Shown piece after piece: positions 15,130 to 26,950 of a stretch of 64,000 nt of DNA. The stretch comes from Nectonema munidae (taxonomy: Eukaryota > Nematomorpha > Nectonematoida > Nectonematidae), in contig JAUIRK010000242.1 of assembly GCA_030549495.1 (NCBI GenBank), forward strand, positions 186,001 to 250,000, read 5' to 3'. Positions within the stretch are counted from its first letter, which is position 1. Every line of letters begins with the position of its first letter. The translations under genes and the position numbers were made by a program. The notes under the pieces are model-generated. The model worked only from the letters and a program-made list of their open reading frames with translations, did not search any database and had not been told where the DNA came from.

Positions 15130-15880
15130 TTGTTCAAGTGCCACGTAGAGCAAGGTATCCGGCCCATAGCTGACTACTTTGTTGCTTACACTTATTGACA
15201 CATCTTCACCCAATGATACGCAAACATAGACCGGTACTTATCTATACAAAATTTGGGCATGCTTGAGAAGTTGATATTGCCAAGCTCTTAGTTGTTTTTT
15301 TCGCCCGGCCCAAATAATAATCTATAAGGCCAAGCATTGAAATGACACTATACACTATTACTCTGCCACTCATCATCCTCATCCTCATTTATTCTTCCAC
15401 TTCTTCACCGTGTTTAGCATTTCATATTTTCTGGGATTCTTTGTACCATGATGCTGCTCCACACCACTTTCATTCTAACGTCGCAGTCCATGTAAAATTG
15501 TGAGGAATTCATTCGTGTCTATTCTCTTCAAATGATGAGGACAACTTTGTGCAAATAATTATGAATTGAAAGCGACTGAAATACGTTATGAAGAACTTAA
15601 TATCCTATTAAAAATCCTAATTAAGTTACATCGATTGCTTTTTCTGCTCATCCTTCTCTACTACTCAGCATCATCTCTGAAAAAATGAAGTGAAACTCGT
15701 TGACTGCTCTTTTAGGTTCTCTCACTTTCCTTTGAATGCCAATCAACGAGACACAAAAATGTTCACTAATTTTAATTTTCTTAGCCCCTTTGATTCGCCA
15801 AAGAATATCTACTTCAAAGAGGAAGCAAATGACTGTGAATGAAATTTTTTCATATTTTAGATTAAGTATTATCTCTTCGA
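15130..15880 (+). promoter_or_regulatory. Putative 5' region of LMO4-like gene
   Basis: A less AT-rich 700-bp stretch immediately before the LMO4 start, with ATC-rich and mixed sequence and no recognised coding potential. A promoter and 5' UTR must lie here or upstream. No clear core promoter element could be assigned. Confidence 0.3.
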
Positions 15881-16137
15881 ATGAATCAGCTTGTCTTGAA
15901 CTCAAAGAAAGAAACGAATAAAGACGCAACATACAATTTAATGCCTGTTTCCTCTTCCTACCCGCTGTGTGCTGGCTGCAACCAGACAATCATTGACAGA
16001 CAGCTCTTATTCGCAATTGACACTTATTGGCATATTAACTGCTTGAAGTGCTCCCACTGTCAAATTTCCTTGGGCGAAATCTCACAATCTTGTTATTCAA
16101 GGGGTGGCTTAATTCTTTGCAAAAATGACTATATCAG
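15881..16137 (+). CDS. LMO4: LMO4-like exon 1 (LIM1)
   Basis: Coding part of the first recognised exon, ending in phase 2 at AG before a GTAATA donor (16138). It codes the 29-residue leader and LIM domain 1 with the motifs CAGC, WHINCLKCSHC and CKNDYI. The true start may be the ATG at 15881 or the one at 15941. An upstream noncoding exon or promoter is likely but was not identified. Confidence 0.88.
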
Positions 16138-18386
16138 GTAATAACTGGATATTTTAACCCGTTTGAGCACGAAAATTTTATACCATTTTAACTTTATGCG
16201 CGTCCATTTCGACTTTAAGAAGTTCCTTTTTTACATTTTTCAATTATAATATCTTTTTTTCACTTAATGTGCTGATTTTCAAGTTTTTCAGGTGTTTTTT
16301 TTCAATAATCGAGATCAGAATGAATCATTTCAAAATTTTATGCTTTGATTTAATGAGTTTTGCATTTTTGTTTGAAATTTAGATCCTTCATAATTTTATG
16401 CGAATTATCAGCAAATTGAATGAAGTAACAAAAAGTGTTTGTACTTTGGAGAAATTTTTTTTATATAATAATGATGATAAGTATTTACTTAAATGCAATT
16501 ATTTCGTATTTTGTGGAAAATAATTATCTTTTTTATTGTTCTTTCCCACTTTAAAACATTATTTAATTAAAATAAATCAAAAATAGATATTCTGAACGTA
16601 TAGATGTCCTGTTTAAGCTATTTCAATGTTAACAGCATACACCGGAAATAGTTATCAAAAGTTGTGGCTGAGTTAAAATCCTCGTAATTTTAAAATGAAA
16701 AAGAAGTATTTTTTGTATTCTAAGTGGGCGAACTTTGAACTCACGTTTGACTTTTTGGAAAACATTTTCGCATAAAAAACAATATACTTTAACTGAAAAC
16801 CCATCTTAATTGAAAAACAAAAGGAACGACTTTGAACTATAAAAAAACGATCTTGAAGTAAAAAAAAGGACGAATTTTGAGCAAAAAGGTGCTGCTCAAA
16901 GTATTAAAGACCTTCTCTACGTCAATGAATATTATCAACTCACCGTCTCCAATTCTTAGCAATATATTGATTATGGTTTTGCTTCCCTCCCACTCATTTT
17001 AGGGAAACTCCTAGATAACGTACAGATTTAAAATTGATGTCTTGAACAGTAACTTCTTTAAAAAATCAAATTAATTTATTTTAAAGCGCTGTTTACTCTG
17101 GATTTTACCATAGACTGCTGAATCAGTATAAACCAATTCAAAAAGTGTAAAAATCGAAAATTAATCAGAAAAAATCTTTTTTTAAAAAAAAACATGCAAT
17201 ATAGCAGATATTTGTTTTCATATTTTTTGTAAACTAATTTTTACTTGCATTCGACAAAGACAAAGCACACACACACACACACATTTCAAAAACGTTTTTC
17301 GAATTAATAAATCTTATTTTTGTGAAATAAGATAAGTGGTGATTCATTCCTTCATGATATTGGTCAGGTTAATTATAAACTCTCTTATTAAGAATGAAAT
17401 GTATACGGCCATCATTGGACATCCTAATTTTTGGTCCATTTTGGGAAAAATCTAGTCTATCCACGTTGGGAATTATTTGAATGTTTGTATTACTATTCAA
17501 TAGTCCAATATTAATCTTCTTGAGATTATTCATAAAGAAAATTTGTTTCACATATGTATGAATCTGAATTTAAAAGAAGATGAACGAAGAATTGATAGAT
17601 CTATTTTTATTCTATATTATTAAAGAATCACCGTGTTTTTATTAAAAAATCTAATCAATTAAATTCAGAACTATTTTTTATTCTTCAAAAAAATATTTTT
17701 CATTTTTTGTACTGCTTCCAGCTGATCCTTTCGTATAATGGAGTTGTAGTGAAAGTATAATTATGGAATAAAAATGAGAAAACTATATTTGAAAAAAGCA
17801 GACTTTTCATTTTGATAAAATCCATTCATGAAAGGTTTCTGCGAGTACTGTTATGAATTGTGCTTATATTTGGATTCAGGATGTTTGGGAGTAGTGGACA
17901 ATGCACGGCATGCAAGCAAAGGATTCCTCCAGGAGAATCTGTGATGCGTGTCAACGGAGCCGGAAATCCTTATCACATCCATTGTTTCGTGTGCTTCACA
18001 TGTAGGTGTCGCTTAAATCCTGGAGACCGGTACAACCTCATCAATGGCAATTTGGTTTGCGAAACTGATTTTATCAAATCCCTTGCCTCTAAAAAGTCTT
18101 CACAAACTTATCGCTCTCCACCAGATGCTTCCAAAGTAAGCTTTATTTTAAGAACCGTGGTTTCCCTTCAAGATTAAGCAATTGGGCCTCAAAATTGTAC
18201 ACGGGCGAGGCATGTAATTGTAAATTTTATACAAATAAATTGCCAGGGCTTTTTTTAACGTGGACATTCTTGTCACCACAGGAAAAATGCTGTCAAAACT
18301 CTTCTTTACAACCAACTCTTAAATTTGGGATCAAATATGCAAGTGACTTTTTTCTTCAGATCGAGTGCGAAACTAGTGTAGCATAA
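15881..18386 (+). CDS. LMO4: LIM-only protein, LMO4-like (spliced, 2-3 exons)
   Basis: LMO4-class LIM-only proteins are nuclear adaptors that bind LDB/CLIM cofactors and transcription factors; they do not bind DNA. Join 15881-16137, 17880-18135 and, probably, 18282-18386, giving about 205 residues. LIM1 has the full ligand set C30, C33, H51, C54, C57, C60, C80, D83. LIM2 has C94, C97, H118, C121, C124, C127, C146, D149. The exon junction KNDYI-R-MFGSSG falls exactly where vertebrate LMO4 reads NDYIR-LFGNSG, as I remember that protein. The N-terminal 29 residues are not conserved; the second Met (15941) is an alternative start close to the family length. The LIM pair and junction are certain; the C-terminus is not. 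Fly Beadex is the related arthropod gene, but the sequence looks closer to LMO4 than to LMO1/2/3. Confidence 0.9.
16157..16906. mobile_element. Foldback element in LMO4 intron 1
   Basis: The left end ACCATTTTAACTTTATGCGC...CGACTTTAAGAAGTTCC and right-end blocks (GGACGAATTTTGAG, CGATCTTGAAGTAAAA, ACGACTTTGAACT) are inverted relatives. The outermost CCCGTTTGAGCACG and inverse TACTTTGAGCAGC sit beside TTAA on both sides. The same end structure occurs at 25945-26515. Confidence 0.55.
17880..18135 (+). CDS. LMO4: LMO4-like exon 2 (LIM2)
   Basis: Acceptor TTGGATTCAG ends at 17879. The first base completes Arg with the AG of exon 1. It codes LIM domain 2 (CTAC, YHIHCFVCFTC, CETD) and a Ser/Lys-rich tail, and ends on a Lys codon in phase 0 at a GTAAGC donor. 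If the donor is skipped, the frame reads 14 more residues to a stop at 18175-18177. Confidence 0.9.
18282..18386 (+). CDS. LMO4: LMO4-like candidate exon 3 (C-terminal tail)
   Basis: A good acceptor (pyrimidine-rich, ...CACCACAG) ends at 18281. The downstream frame is phase 0, matching exon 2, and codes 34 residues (EKCCQNSSLQPTLKFG...) before TAA. The intron would be 146 bp. The tail has no convincing match to vertebrate LMO4, whose tail is shorter, so this is a splice-logic prediction only. Confidence 0.4.
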   Translation, partial: EKCCQNSSLQPTLKFGIKYASDFFLQIECETSVA

Positions 18387-18455
18387 AAGAAAATTTTCTG
18401 CTTTAGGTCATATAAAAATTCAATTAAAAAAGCTTAAACAGAGGATTAGTTTTTA

Positions 18456-18560
18456 AAGACCTCGGCGTGAAAGCGTAATGAAACACATATGTCATATAGC
18501 TACTACACAGATCTTCGTTTACGCAATACACCATTATATAAAACATTAGATACTTCCCCT
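18456..18560 (+). repeat. Direct duplication downstream of LMO4, copy 1
   Basis: Shares GAAAGCGTAATGAAACACA, CACA-ATCTTCG-TTACGCAAT and AACACATTAGATA-type blocks with 18714-18830. About 75 percent alike by eye. Confidence 0.75.
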
Positions 18561-18713
18561 TACTACTTGCATAAAAAGACTATGTTTTTTGCTTTCAAAA
18601 CATATGTGGATCTCAATATTCTGACGTCATTCCTGTTGGTTTTCCAGTAAAATTCATCTATGAAACTCACTTTCTACAAACTAAATCCGTTTGAATAGAC
18701 GATTCGTTTAGAC

Positions 18714-18830
18714 TCGAGATGAAAGCGTAATGAAACACAAATCGCATATATTTAACAGATTACACAAATCTTCGCTTACGCAATATTCCGTTGATTATAT
18801 ATGTGTTTATAACACATTAGATAACTACTA
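18714..18830 (+). repeat. Direct duplication downstream of LMO4, copy 2
   Basis: Partner of 18456-18560, spaced about 258 bp. No coding frame. Could be an old tandem duplication or two insertions of a small element. Confidence 0.75.
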
Positions 18831-18839
18831 CACATACTT

Positions 18840-21800
18840 TTTACTAAAAATTTGTAATTAAGCCATTTGTTTGAACTAGGAATTTGTTAAACAAATGCAT
18901 TAGTTCTTTCAATGGATCCAAAGATTCGAACAAGCAACTTGCTTAGTAATGCATCCTTATGTATTGGTTCAACCAACTAACATTTTTTCTCACTCCATAT
19001 TCAGACATTGAAAAATGTGTAAGTAACAGGTAAAATATTTATATAAAGAATTTAATTTCAAAACTCGGAACAACACCCCATCTAACAAAACGTTTAAAAG
19101 GGGCCTGAATGTGTGCAATATAAAAAAATCTCCTTTAAACTGTCGATTTAACATAGTTTAGCAATAATAACTTTCATTACAATCAAAATTATATTTGAAA
19201 ATAATTATATACGCTCTCAAAAAATGATAAAAGAGAAATCAATTGGTTCTTGTTGCGGCTTCTTTGTTTCATGATGTTTAAAATTTTGTTAAATTGAATC
19301 AAAATAATTGTTACGGAAGTATAAATATCAAAATATTTTTTTTGGTTGTAACGAAAGTCTACACAATATTTCATAGAGGAAAATTTAAGGCTTTCTTGTG
19401 CAGAATATTAGACACAGATAAATTTCTTGCGTTTCCATTTCTACATGAAATGATATGCGACACCAAGATTATGTTGTGCTCTATCCAAGTTGATTTAAAC
19501 CACAAAGACTTCATGAGATATTCATTTGAACCAACTATATACTTATATATCCATCCATGTATACAAACTTATATATATATATGAAAAATTAATTGAGTAA
19601 TATCCAATTATAGACATGGTTGCTTTGAAAACCTTATCCATATATATATATATATTTGTATTTGGCTATTGTGTTTAAGAAGTTTTCAACGTCTGCATCC
19701 AGCACTATTTTTAGCAAGCAATTTTAGCAAGTTTGAAGGAAAAAAGGATATGCGCAATAATTTACCTGGTTGATTAGCGATGTAAGTGTGTGATAGCATC
19801 AAGCATATTTATTGTGCCATATTAAATATCGAAGCTGGAATCACATTGCCTACCAAAATTGGCTCAAAAGTAAATGATATATTGTGATTAAGTTTCATTC
19901 TAGCATCCCCAAGGGACTGCCATAAGAATCCAACGAAATGCCACTTACCACAAAAGATATATAATATTCTCATGATTACTTTTATGGCGTTTTTATGATG
20001 TGAAAATACAATCACTCTTCTAATCTAAATTTCACAATTTCTCTCGCTTCCCACCAATTTTCCTTATCGAAACGTAGGAAAAGCACATTTTCCAATGCTG
20101 AACTTGAGAAAGCAAATGTCTATTAAAAAAATAGAAGCTTTGTGGTTGACAAAATTCCACTTGAATCCATCAAGTTTCTTCAATGAATGCTTTTTGATAA
20201 TGTAAATAAGCCTTTTTCCCGCAATGTTAACTTGAAATAATTATACATACCCACGATTACAAGCGGAAATTTTTGAACGTTGGAAAAGAGCATAAGGCAA
20301 TTTTTTCAACAATTCATATCATTCTGTTTTAACCCACATTAAATCCCAGAAAAGCAGACTAACCATTTGAGGACTATTGTAACAGCAGTATCGCTAGAAA
20401 TGAAAATATTAAATTTACAAAAATTTTCTATTCAAAAAGAAAGCAGGCGTTGAGTCTTAAAAATTCTGGGCATCAAAGGAATGATTGAGTTAAGTTAAGA
20501 ATTGTTTGTGACGTTCGCACTCATCCTTACGGATATTGTGGTCCTGCCCGGAGTGCTGAGTTCAGGATCTACCTGGACTTTTCATCCTACTAAAAACCTA
20601 AGAACTGCCCTTGTACTTCATGACAATACCTTGATATATATAATTTTACCAGAATATATGAATACAGCTAGATCGATAGTATCCTAACACGAATGCTCAC
20701 ATAATGCGAAACAATCTTTATATCTATAGTGGTAGCTTGATTACTAACTATGTTTCAATCGGGTTGTCAGAGAACTAGTTAACCGTAAAAACCTTTGCAT
20801 TCTTCAGAGGAAGAAAATGATGATAAACACCGGCACAACGGAATGTAGCTTGTTTAATAAATAAAAAGATAAATTATAAAAGAGGCATACTAAAAAAAAT
20901 ACGAAAAATAGAGGATTACATAATTTGATATAAAAAGTAAACTTAAAATCGAGAAATCGCCTTTTCAATACACCAATCAAATCAAATGGATTTAGAGTAT
21001 AAGGTTTGAATTTTTAGCCCGCAATTATTTATAAAGCTACATTATTTTGGGATAAAAATAATGATTGGCTAACGCCAGGAAGGAGAGCAGTTTGCGAAAA
21101 TTTTATATGTGCCTGATTGATTTCACGCTTCAGGGAAAATTCAACGCCAAAAACTTTTCAAAGGTTTTTATATAAATATTTTAAGATTTGCCAATTAAGT
21201 ATATTCTTAGAGAAATAAAAATTCTAATTTATTTTTTTTTTAAAAAGTCATCAAACATAATACAAATCTTGGGATAATATGGAAAAAGCGTATCTGAATT
21301 TATTTTTGAATCGTAACTACTATTTTACGAAAAATATTCAATTTTTTTAAAAAGACAATTTAAAAACATAAATGATTCCATATTTTTGTTTGTTTTATGT
21401 TAATTAGTAAAATTTTTAAAGTTTATTTTTATTGTCGGAATAAGGAGTATAGGGAATCCTAATTTTAGGTTTGGAGAATATTAGGCTTTTGATGGTATGG
21501 ATATATGATTCAGAAAATTCTAACAGCTTCTATTCCAAACTAATTCTTTGCGATCCATTGAATGAAAATTTTAAAACAATTTAAACTTTTACCTGTTATT
21601 TATTTTACAAAAAAAAACGTGACAAATTTGGGTAAATTTTTTCATACAATAGCATTCTTTTTTTGATTTCTTCTTTCAAATCTCACAAGAGTTAGCACAA
21701 TTTAACTTACGAAAAGGCATATCTTAACTTTATCAATATTTAATTCCAATTTATATATGGCGGTAAAAATTTCAGGGTAATTTATCTTAAAACGGAACGA

Positions 21801-22455
21801 ATGTTTACTCTAAATCTGAGGTAGGCAAACTATGGCCAGAGGGTGGAATGTGGTTCGCCGAAGAAATCATCCGAACCGCTAATTTAAGCTCATTCACCGT
21901 TAGTTTACTATCTTTTATGCAAAAAAATTTTGATCTATAGATATTCATACGACGAAATGATAGATTTGTTCAAACTATTTCCACTAATCTTTTTCCTTTT
22001 ACCTGTTCTACTTTTTCGCAGTTGAGTGAGTATTTTAATTCTTGAAGAAGGAAGTTACTCTCGATTTATCATAATTAAAAATATTTTTTCCAATATAAAC
22101 TTTTTTTCTTGAAAAAATATATAAAGCATAGATGTTTTATATTAATGAAATTGATTAGCTAATATTGAGAAGAAAATTAAATTTAACGGGTATGCGTGTA
22201 AATAAATAAATAATTCTTACAGATATTTTAAGGAATTTACTTTAAAAATTAAAAGAAGCAAAATACCCAGTTTTATTACATGATTTTATAAGAATATGTT
22301 TGAATCAATGAAATAACCTTGAAATTTAACTTTAAAATTTCTTTAAATATGAACAAAATATATATTGTGTGTTTCTTGCCCATTTGTATATATTGCTCAT
22401 TTTACACTATATGCGGTTTTAAGGAGTAAATTTTTAAATAGAATAGAAATTTTTG
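18840..22455. other. AT-rich intergenic sequence downstream of LMO4
   Basis: No gene recognised. A G+C-richer patch at about 20500-20640 has a 61-codon open stretch with no known motif. Confidence 0.45.
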
Positions 22456-22462
22456 AGGAGCG

Positions 22463-22650
22463 AAGATGGGTCGGCATATGGCCTAGTGGTAGGAGCGTGG
22501 GTCCTTGATCCAGATGGCCTGGGTTCGATTCCCCATCGGGACTATCCTTACCATCTCTCCAGCTATGTAAGATTATTCTTCCCTATGGATGCGATACGGA
22601 CAACTAAAAAAAGCAAGGCTCTTTCACGGATAATTAGGCCTAACTCTGCT
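22463..22650 (+). mobile_element. tRNA-derived SINE (family A)
   Basis: TGGCCTAGTGGTAGGAGCGT is an A-box-type head and GGGTTCGATTCCC a perfect B-box. The sequence does not fold into a proper acceptor stem and runs on into a non-tRNA body ending near ACAACTAAAAAAAG, as expected for a SINE and not for a tRNA gene. A decayed relative lies at 14590-14700. Confidence 0.82.
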
Positions 22651-23124
22651 CTAAACTTATTTCAATTGTTCAGACTCATTTCTTGTGTATTCAATAATTG
22701 TTTGGAGTGGTTGGTTGCGCACACAATTCGTTGTACACATTCGCAATCATGAAAGCTTTTTCATTCAATTAAAAATTAAATGGTATGGCACTTCTAGGAA
22801 GAGATGAAATAAAATGTTCAATTACTTTTTATTTGATGTTCAATTTAGTAATGTGTTTAATTAATAATAAAGTGGAAAAAATAAGTGCCTTTTTCTGTCT
22901 GTTTGCTGATTTTCAGATAGTAATGTGTTTTATCCTTATAAAGGATACATCCTTTTTCAAGGCTCCTTGCTCCCTCCTATATTTGCTGTACTCGAGATAA
23001 CAAAACACGCTGTTCAGATATTTTATCATTGCAAAGTTTACATTTTTAATATTTCTTCATAAAGCCCAACCTTTGACTTGTAAAAATTTTGATCAATCTT
23101 CTTCCAATTTAATATATAATATAT

Positions 23125-23165
23125 TTCATCATCATCATCAACATCATCATCGTCATCATCATATT
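23125..23165 (+). repeat. ATC/CAT trinucleotide microsatellite
   Basis: TCATCATCATCATCAACATC and CATCATCGTCATCATCA. The minus-strand poly-Asp ORF (23038-23289) over it is a repeat artefact. Similar short ATC runs lie at 9604-9622 and 23350; an ATT run at 23965-24000. Confidence 0.85.
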
Positions 23166-23967
23166 TTCTCATTTCGTCATCACTGACATGGTTTCTATCA
23201 ATTAGCTGCGTAGCTGCATGCTTTGACTTAGGGCGCCATAAGGCATATTTGTGGTGGTGGAATACTTTGAACGATATTAGCTTGACCACCAGCGTTAAAT
23301 ATTAAATCAGATCTAAACTTTCTTTCATTTTAAAAATGGATTTGCCATCAGCATCATCATCAAAATGCGTTGGTTTTTGGAATTTCGCTCTTCAAAAAAT
23401 GGTTTACGATTTCTCACTACAAATCAAATGGTGACTTGAAATCAGTAGCTAGAATTTCTATCAGTCTATCTTGGATTTTTTTGCATATATAAAAAATTCT
23501 TCATTTGTAGTCCTTAATTCTTCAATTGCAATATAAACATCTCTTGATCCAACTTATTTAACAAAAATTTTGACAAGTTGCTTTTAGAGCATCCTAAACT
23601 TTGCATTTAAGCTGTCACTCATCATCACTAACATGGCAACGTTCTGCATGCCATCGTTCCTTTCATCATCACCACCTCACGATGACACTCAGGTTGAAAT
23701 AAAAGTAATAAATAAATAGTAATCAGTAATTGGCCGCTCTTGCACTCTGGCAGCGAGATTTGCTTGGAAGATGAAAATTGAAGAAATAAAACGCAAATTA
23801 AAAAAAGTTGTAAAAAGTCATTTCTTCTCGTTGTGTAATCTTTATTAATAGCAGATGCTCTTTTTTAATTTAAAAAGCGCCACCTCATTGCTCAGAATCT
23901 GAGAGGAGGCTTGAAGAATGGATGTTGTAAACATTTTTAATATCTCAGCCTCTAATCTCATCATATT

Positions 23968-23998
<31 letters not shown>

Positions 23999-25344
23999 GC
24001 AGAAGCAACAGCAACCAAACCTGCTATCTTTTGTGATTCGTGGGATGTAATCAACTTTTCTAAACAACACCACATAAGGAAGGATATTCTTTATCACACT
24101 ATTTCATAGAGACACACACACATATACATATACATACATACATATATATATATAATATATCTTCCATCTTATCCAGGATAAAAAATAATAAAAAATTAAT
24201 ATAAATTTTTACATCCATCCATCCATCCATTCCAATTTCTTTTTATATGAAAGAAACATCACAAAACACAAGTATATATACACATGTGTGTGTGTGTATA
24301 AAAGCACTTTGGTGCGCTTAAATAAATTTTAGTTTTTAATTTTATACTTGGATAATATAAGTGTTGTAGTCGTGTAAGCTAAAATGATTAATTTTTGTAT
24401 AAGCATATTAATAATTGCTTCCCTTTTTGCTATCAAGTTACTATAGATAGTCTTTAGTGTATGTGTATGTGTGTGTGTCTGTGTAGTTTGCTTTTTCCTA
24501 CAATTCAACCAAACTAATATATATATATGGCATTTTCGATTACATCTTTTAGCCAAAATAATAATAATAATTAGTCTACTGTAGTTTGAAAACTCGCACA
24601 TGCAAGCACACATATTTGGAAGTGTAGCTTGCTATAATTAATAGATAGACAATATTATGAAATAATGACTTATTTCTCATTATCATCATTATGGTACCCA
24701 TCTAATACACCACTCTAACTTCTAACATTTAAACAAACAAACAATTCTAATGATTTAATAGGCAAGCATATCTTGTATAATTACTCACAATACACTCTAT
24801 AGATTTCATAGCTTATCAATATCTACATATACATTGATTGCACCAAAATTTTTCTATCGTTAATCTGTATCTAAGTTGAACGAAAATCTAAGCCGAAAAT
24901 TTTTCAAAAATATCAAAATATCGGAAAAAAAAGAATGGCTAATATTTTTGGTGAATTGTAGTACATCTGACTTTTGTCCAATTAACTTTTGCCAGCTTCA
25001 TAATTGCTAAAAACGAAATTAGTTAATTTTTTAGCTTTATTGTTAATTAGAAAGGTGATTTGTCAGTTAAGTTTTACAAAGTAAATTGAAGCGCAATTTC
25101 TGTCGGGTAGACATTTCTACGACTCCCTTGTTTTGTCTTTGCGCGCTTCTGTTTTGGAGCGAGATAAGCATAGTGAAATTAAATCATAATTTTAATTTCA
25201 CATGTTTATCTAATAAAATCAAGTGTTATTGATTTTTTGGATATCTTGGCATATTTGTGATATTGATATGAATTCTTGAAAGATAGCCTTTTACCTAAAA
25301 GAAATTTAAATATCATTTTTCCTCCTTCAAATCTATTGCGCCCT

Positions 25345-25445
25345 TTTCCTATTCTATTTTGTCTTTTTTCAATTCTATTTTCCTTTTTACAATTTTTTTC
25401 TTCAAAATTGCAAGGTAGAATGGGAAAAAGACAAAATAGAATTGC
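25345..25445. repeat. Compact hairpin of the TTCTATTTTGTCTTTTT repeat
   Basis: CCTATTCTATTTTGTCTTTT at the left and GGGAAAAAGACAAAATAGAA at the right are near-perfect complements with a T/A-rich centre. Related to 10830-11065. Confidence 0.75.
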
Positions 25446-25944
25446 TGTATAAACATAACAAAATGGCAAATTGACGTATTAAAACTAAATATGTTATATA
25501 AAGAGGGTCGAATGCTCTCTGTCTACACCACAATTCAATGATAAGAAATAAATTTATTTTCCTAATTTTTGAATGAAAGAAAGAAAAGAAAAAAAGAGCT
25601 TACACACTATTATAACATATTAAAGGTAATGGAGGTAAGGGAAAAAATATACAAAAAAGATTACATACGATTCCGCTATCTCATTGGTCAACGCTGTTAA
25701 CATTGATCAACGTCTCCTTCTCATACGTTGGTAGAATGTGAGATTGACACTAGAAGACATCAAATTTATTTGTTGAATTTTTTAAGGGCGCGAAGTTTTT
25801 GAAAACAAATCTTCTGATTAACTTTTTCAAAGAGTTTTTGTAAAACTTGAAGCAGGCGGTTTTTGTTTTATGGAACACGGGTTATCATTTGGCCGTGAAA
25901 ACGTTAAGCGCAATTTATTACTTCAAAAATCTTTTCATATCTGG

Positions 25945-26515
25945 AGCAAGACACTTGATTTTTACCATTTTTACTTTAAGTTCGTCCTTTTCCAATTAAA
26001 GTTCGTCCTTTTCTAATTTAAGTTCTTCGTTTTTCTATATTAAGTTTACTTTTTCAAAAAAAGTTATATCTTTATGCAAATTGAATTTTTTATTCATAAT
26101 GACTATACAGTTTATTAGTAATTATAGCGAATTTTGATTTAAAAGTAAAATTTTTAAAATGAGGTTTGGAAATTATATATTTATTCAAATTAACTTTTAA
26201 TTATTTTTAATTTTTGTCATAACTTGATGACTTGAACTCTTTCTGATATAAATAGATAATAATTCTCAAAATTTAATCTACAAGCTAATAGGAAATTTTT
26301 GCAGCGACTTTTTCTTATAGTCATTTTTATCAATGATGAAATTAATCAAAATTACAAATCATTAACTTAAAAGATGTAAACTATACTATAAAAAGGAAAA
26401 ATTAAACAAAAAAGCACTGCCCTTAATAATAAAAAAAAGTTACTTAAATCGAAAAAGGACGAACTTAATTTGGGAAAGGACTAACTTAAAGTAAAAAGGA
26501 TATATGGGTGGAGGG
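25945..26515. mobile_element. Foldback element with AAGTTCGTCCTTTT end repeats
   Basis: The left end has three tandem copies of AAGTTCGTCCTTTTC-like units (25977-26040); the right end has the inverse (GAAAAAGGACGAACTTAA, GGGAAAGGACTAACTTAAAG, 26452-26500). The interior is AT-rich with no ORF. Same family as 16157-16906. Confidence 0.7.
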
Positions 26516-26589
26516 GAGAGGTGGGGTACTTCAAAATTATTTTGATTACATAAATCGTAAAGTTATCCAGTTTCACCAATATATTTCAT

Positions 26590-26950
26590 TAAAGCCGTTA
26601 ACAAACAGAATAATCAGACCATTAATTCATTGTATTTAGTGCCTAGTTTGAGACGGTGCTTGTTCATGCTGGAGAAGACAGCAACGCAAATTTTGGCGAA
26701 CAGTTGTTCTTCAAAGCGTACTTTGTTCTCTTCATACCGGTAGTATACGCCAAAAAGCGAAAAGATGCGAGCGCAAACCTACTAAAATCCCTTGTTCTCT
26801 CCTTTTGTTACCACAAGTTTTGCCAGGTTCTTCCGCTCATCTCTACACTCATGATGATGTATGCGCACTATGGATCTGAAGAATGCCAAATTTCATTTTC
26901 ACAATTAGAGTTGTTGTTGTTGTTGCATTTAAGCGCGTGTGTATAATAAA
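26590..26950. other. G+C-richer island, possible unrecognised exon or conserved noncoding element
   Basis: Open for 96 codons on + (26656-26946: LVHAGEDSNANFGEQLFFKA...), composition unlike its flanks, ending in a GTT/TTG microsatellite. No family recognised. It starts near TTAACAAACAGAATAATCAG, which resembles the left end of the TTAA-type element at 12212. Confidence 0.25.

Noticed and set aside
20502-20687. 61-residue ORF with hydrophobic start
   Set aside because: No family match, no splice context; could be chance in a G+C-richer patch.
22463-22540. Functional tRNA gene
   Set aside because: A and B boxes are good but there is no matching acceptor stem and a SINE body follows directly; a diverged copy exists at 14590.
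23038-23289. Asp-rich minus-strand ORF
   Set aside because: Generated by the ATC/CAT microsatellite.
23918-24109. Leu-rich 63-residue ORF
   Set aside because: Mostly an ATT microsatellite; nothing recognisable.
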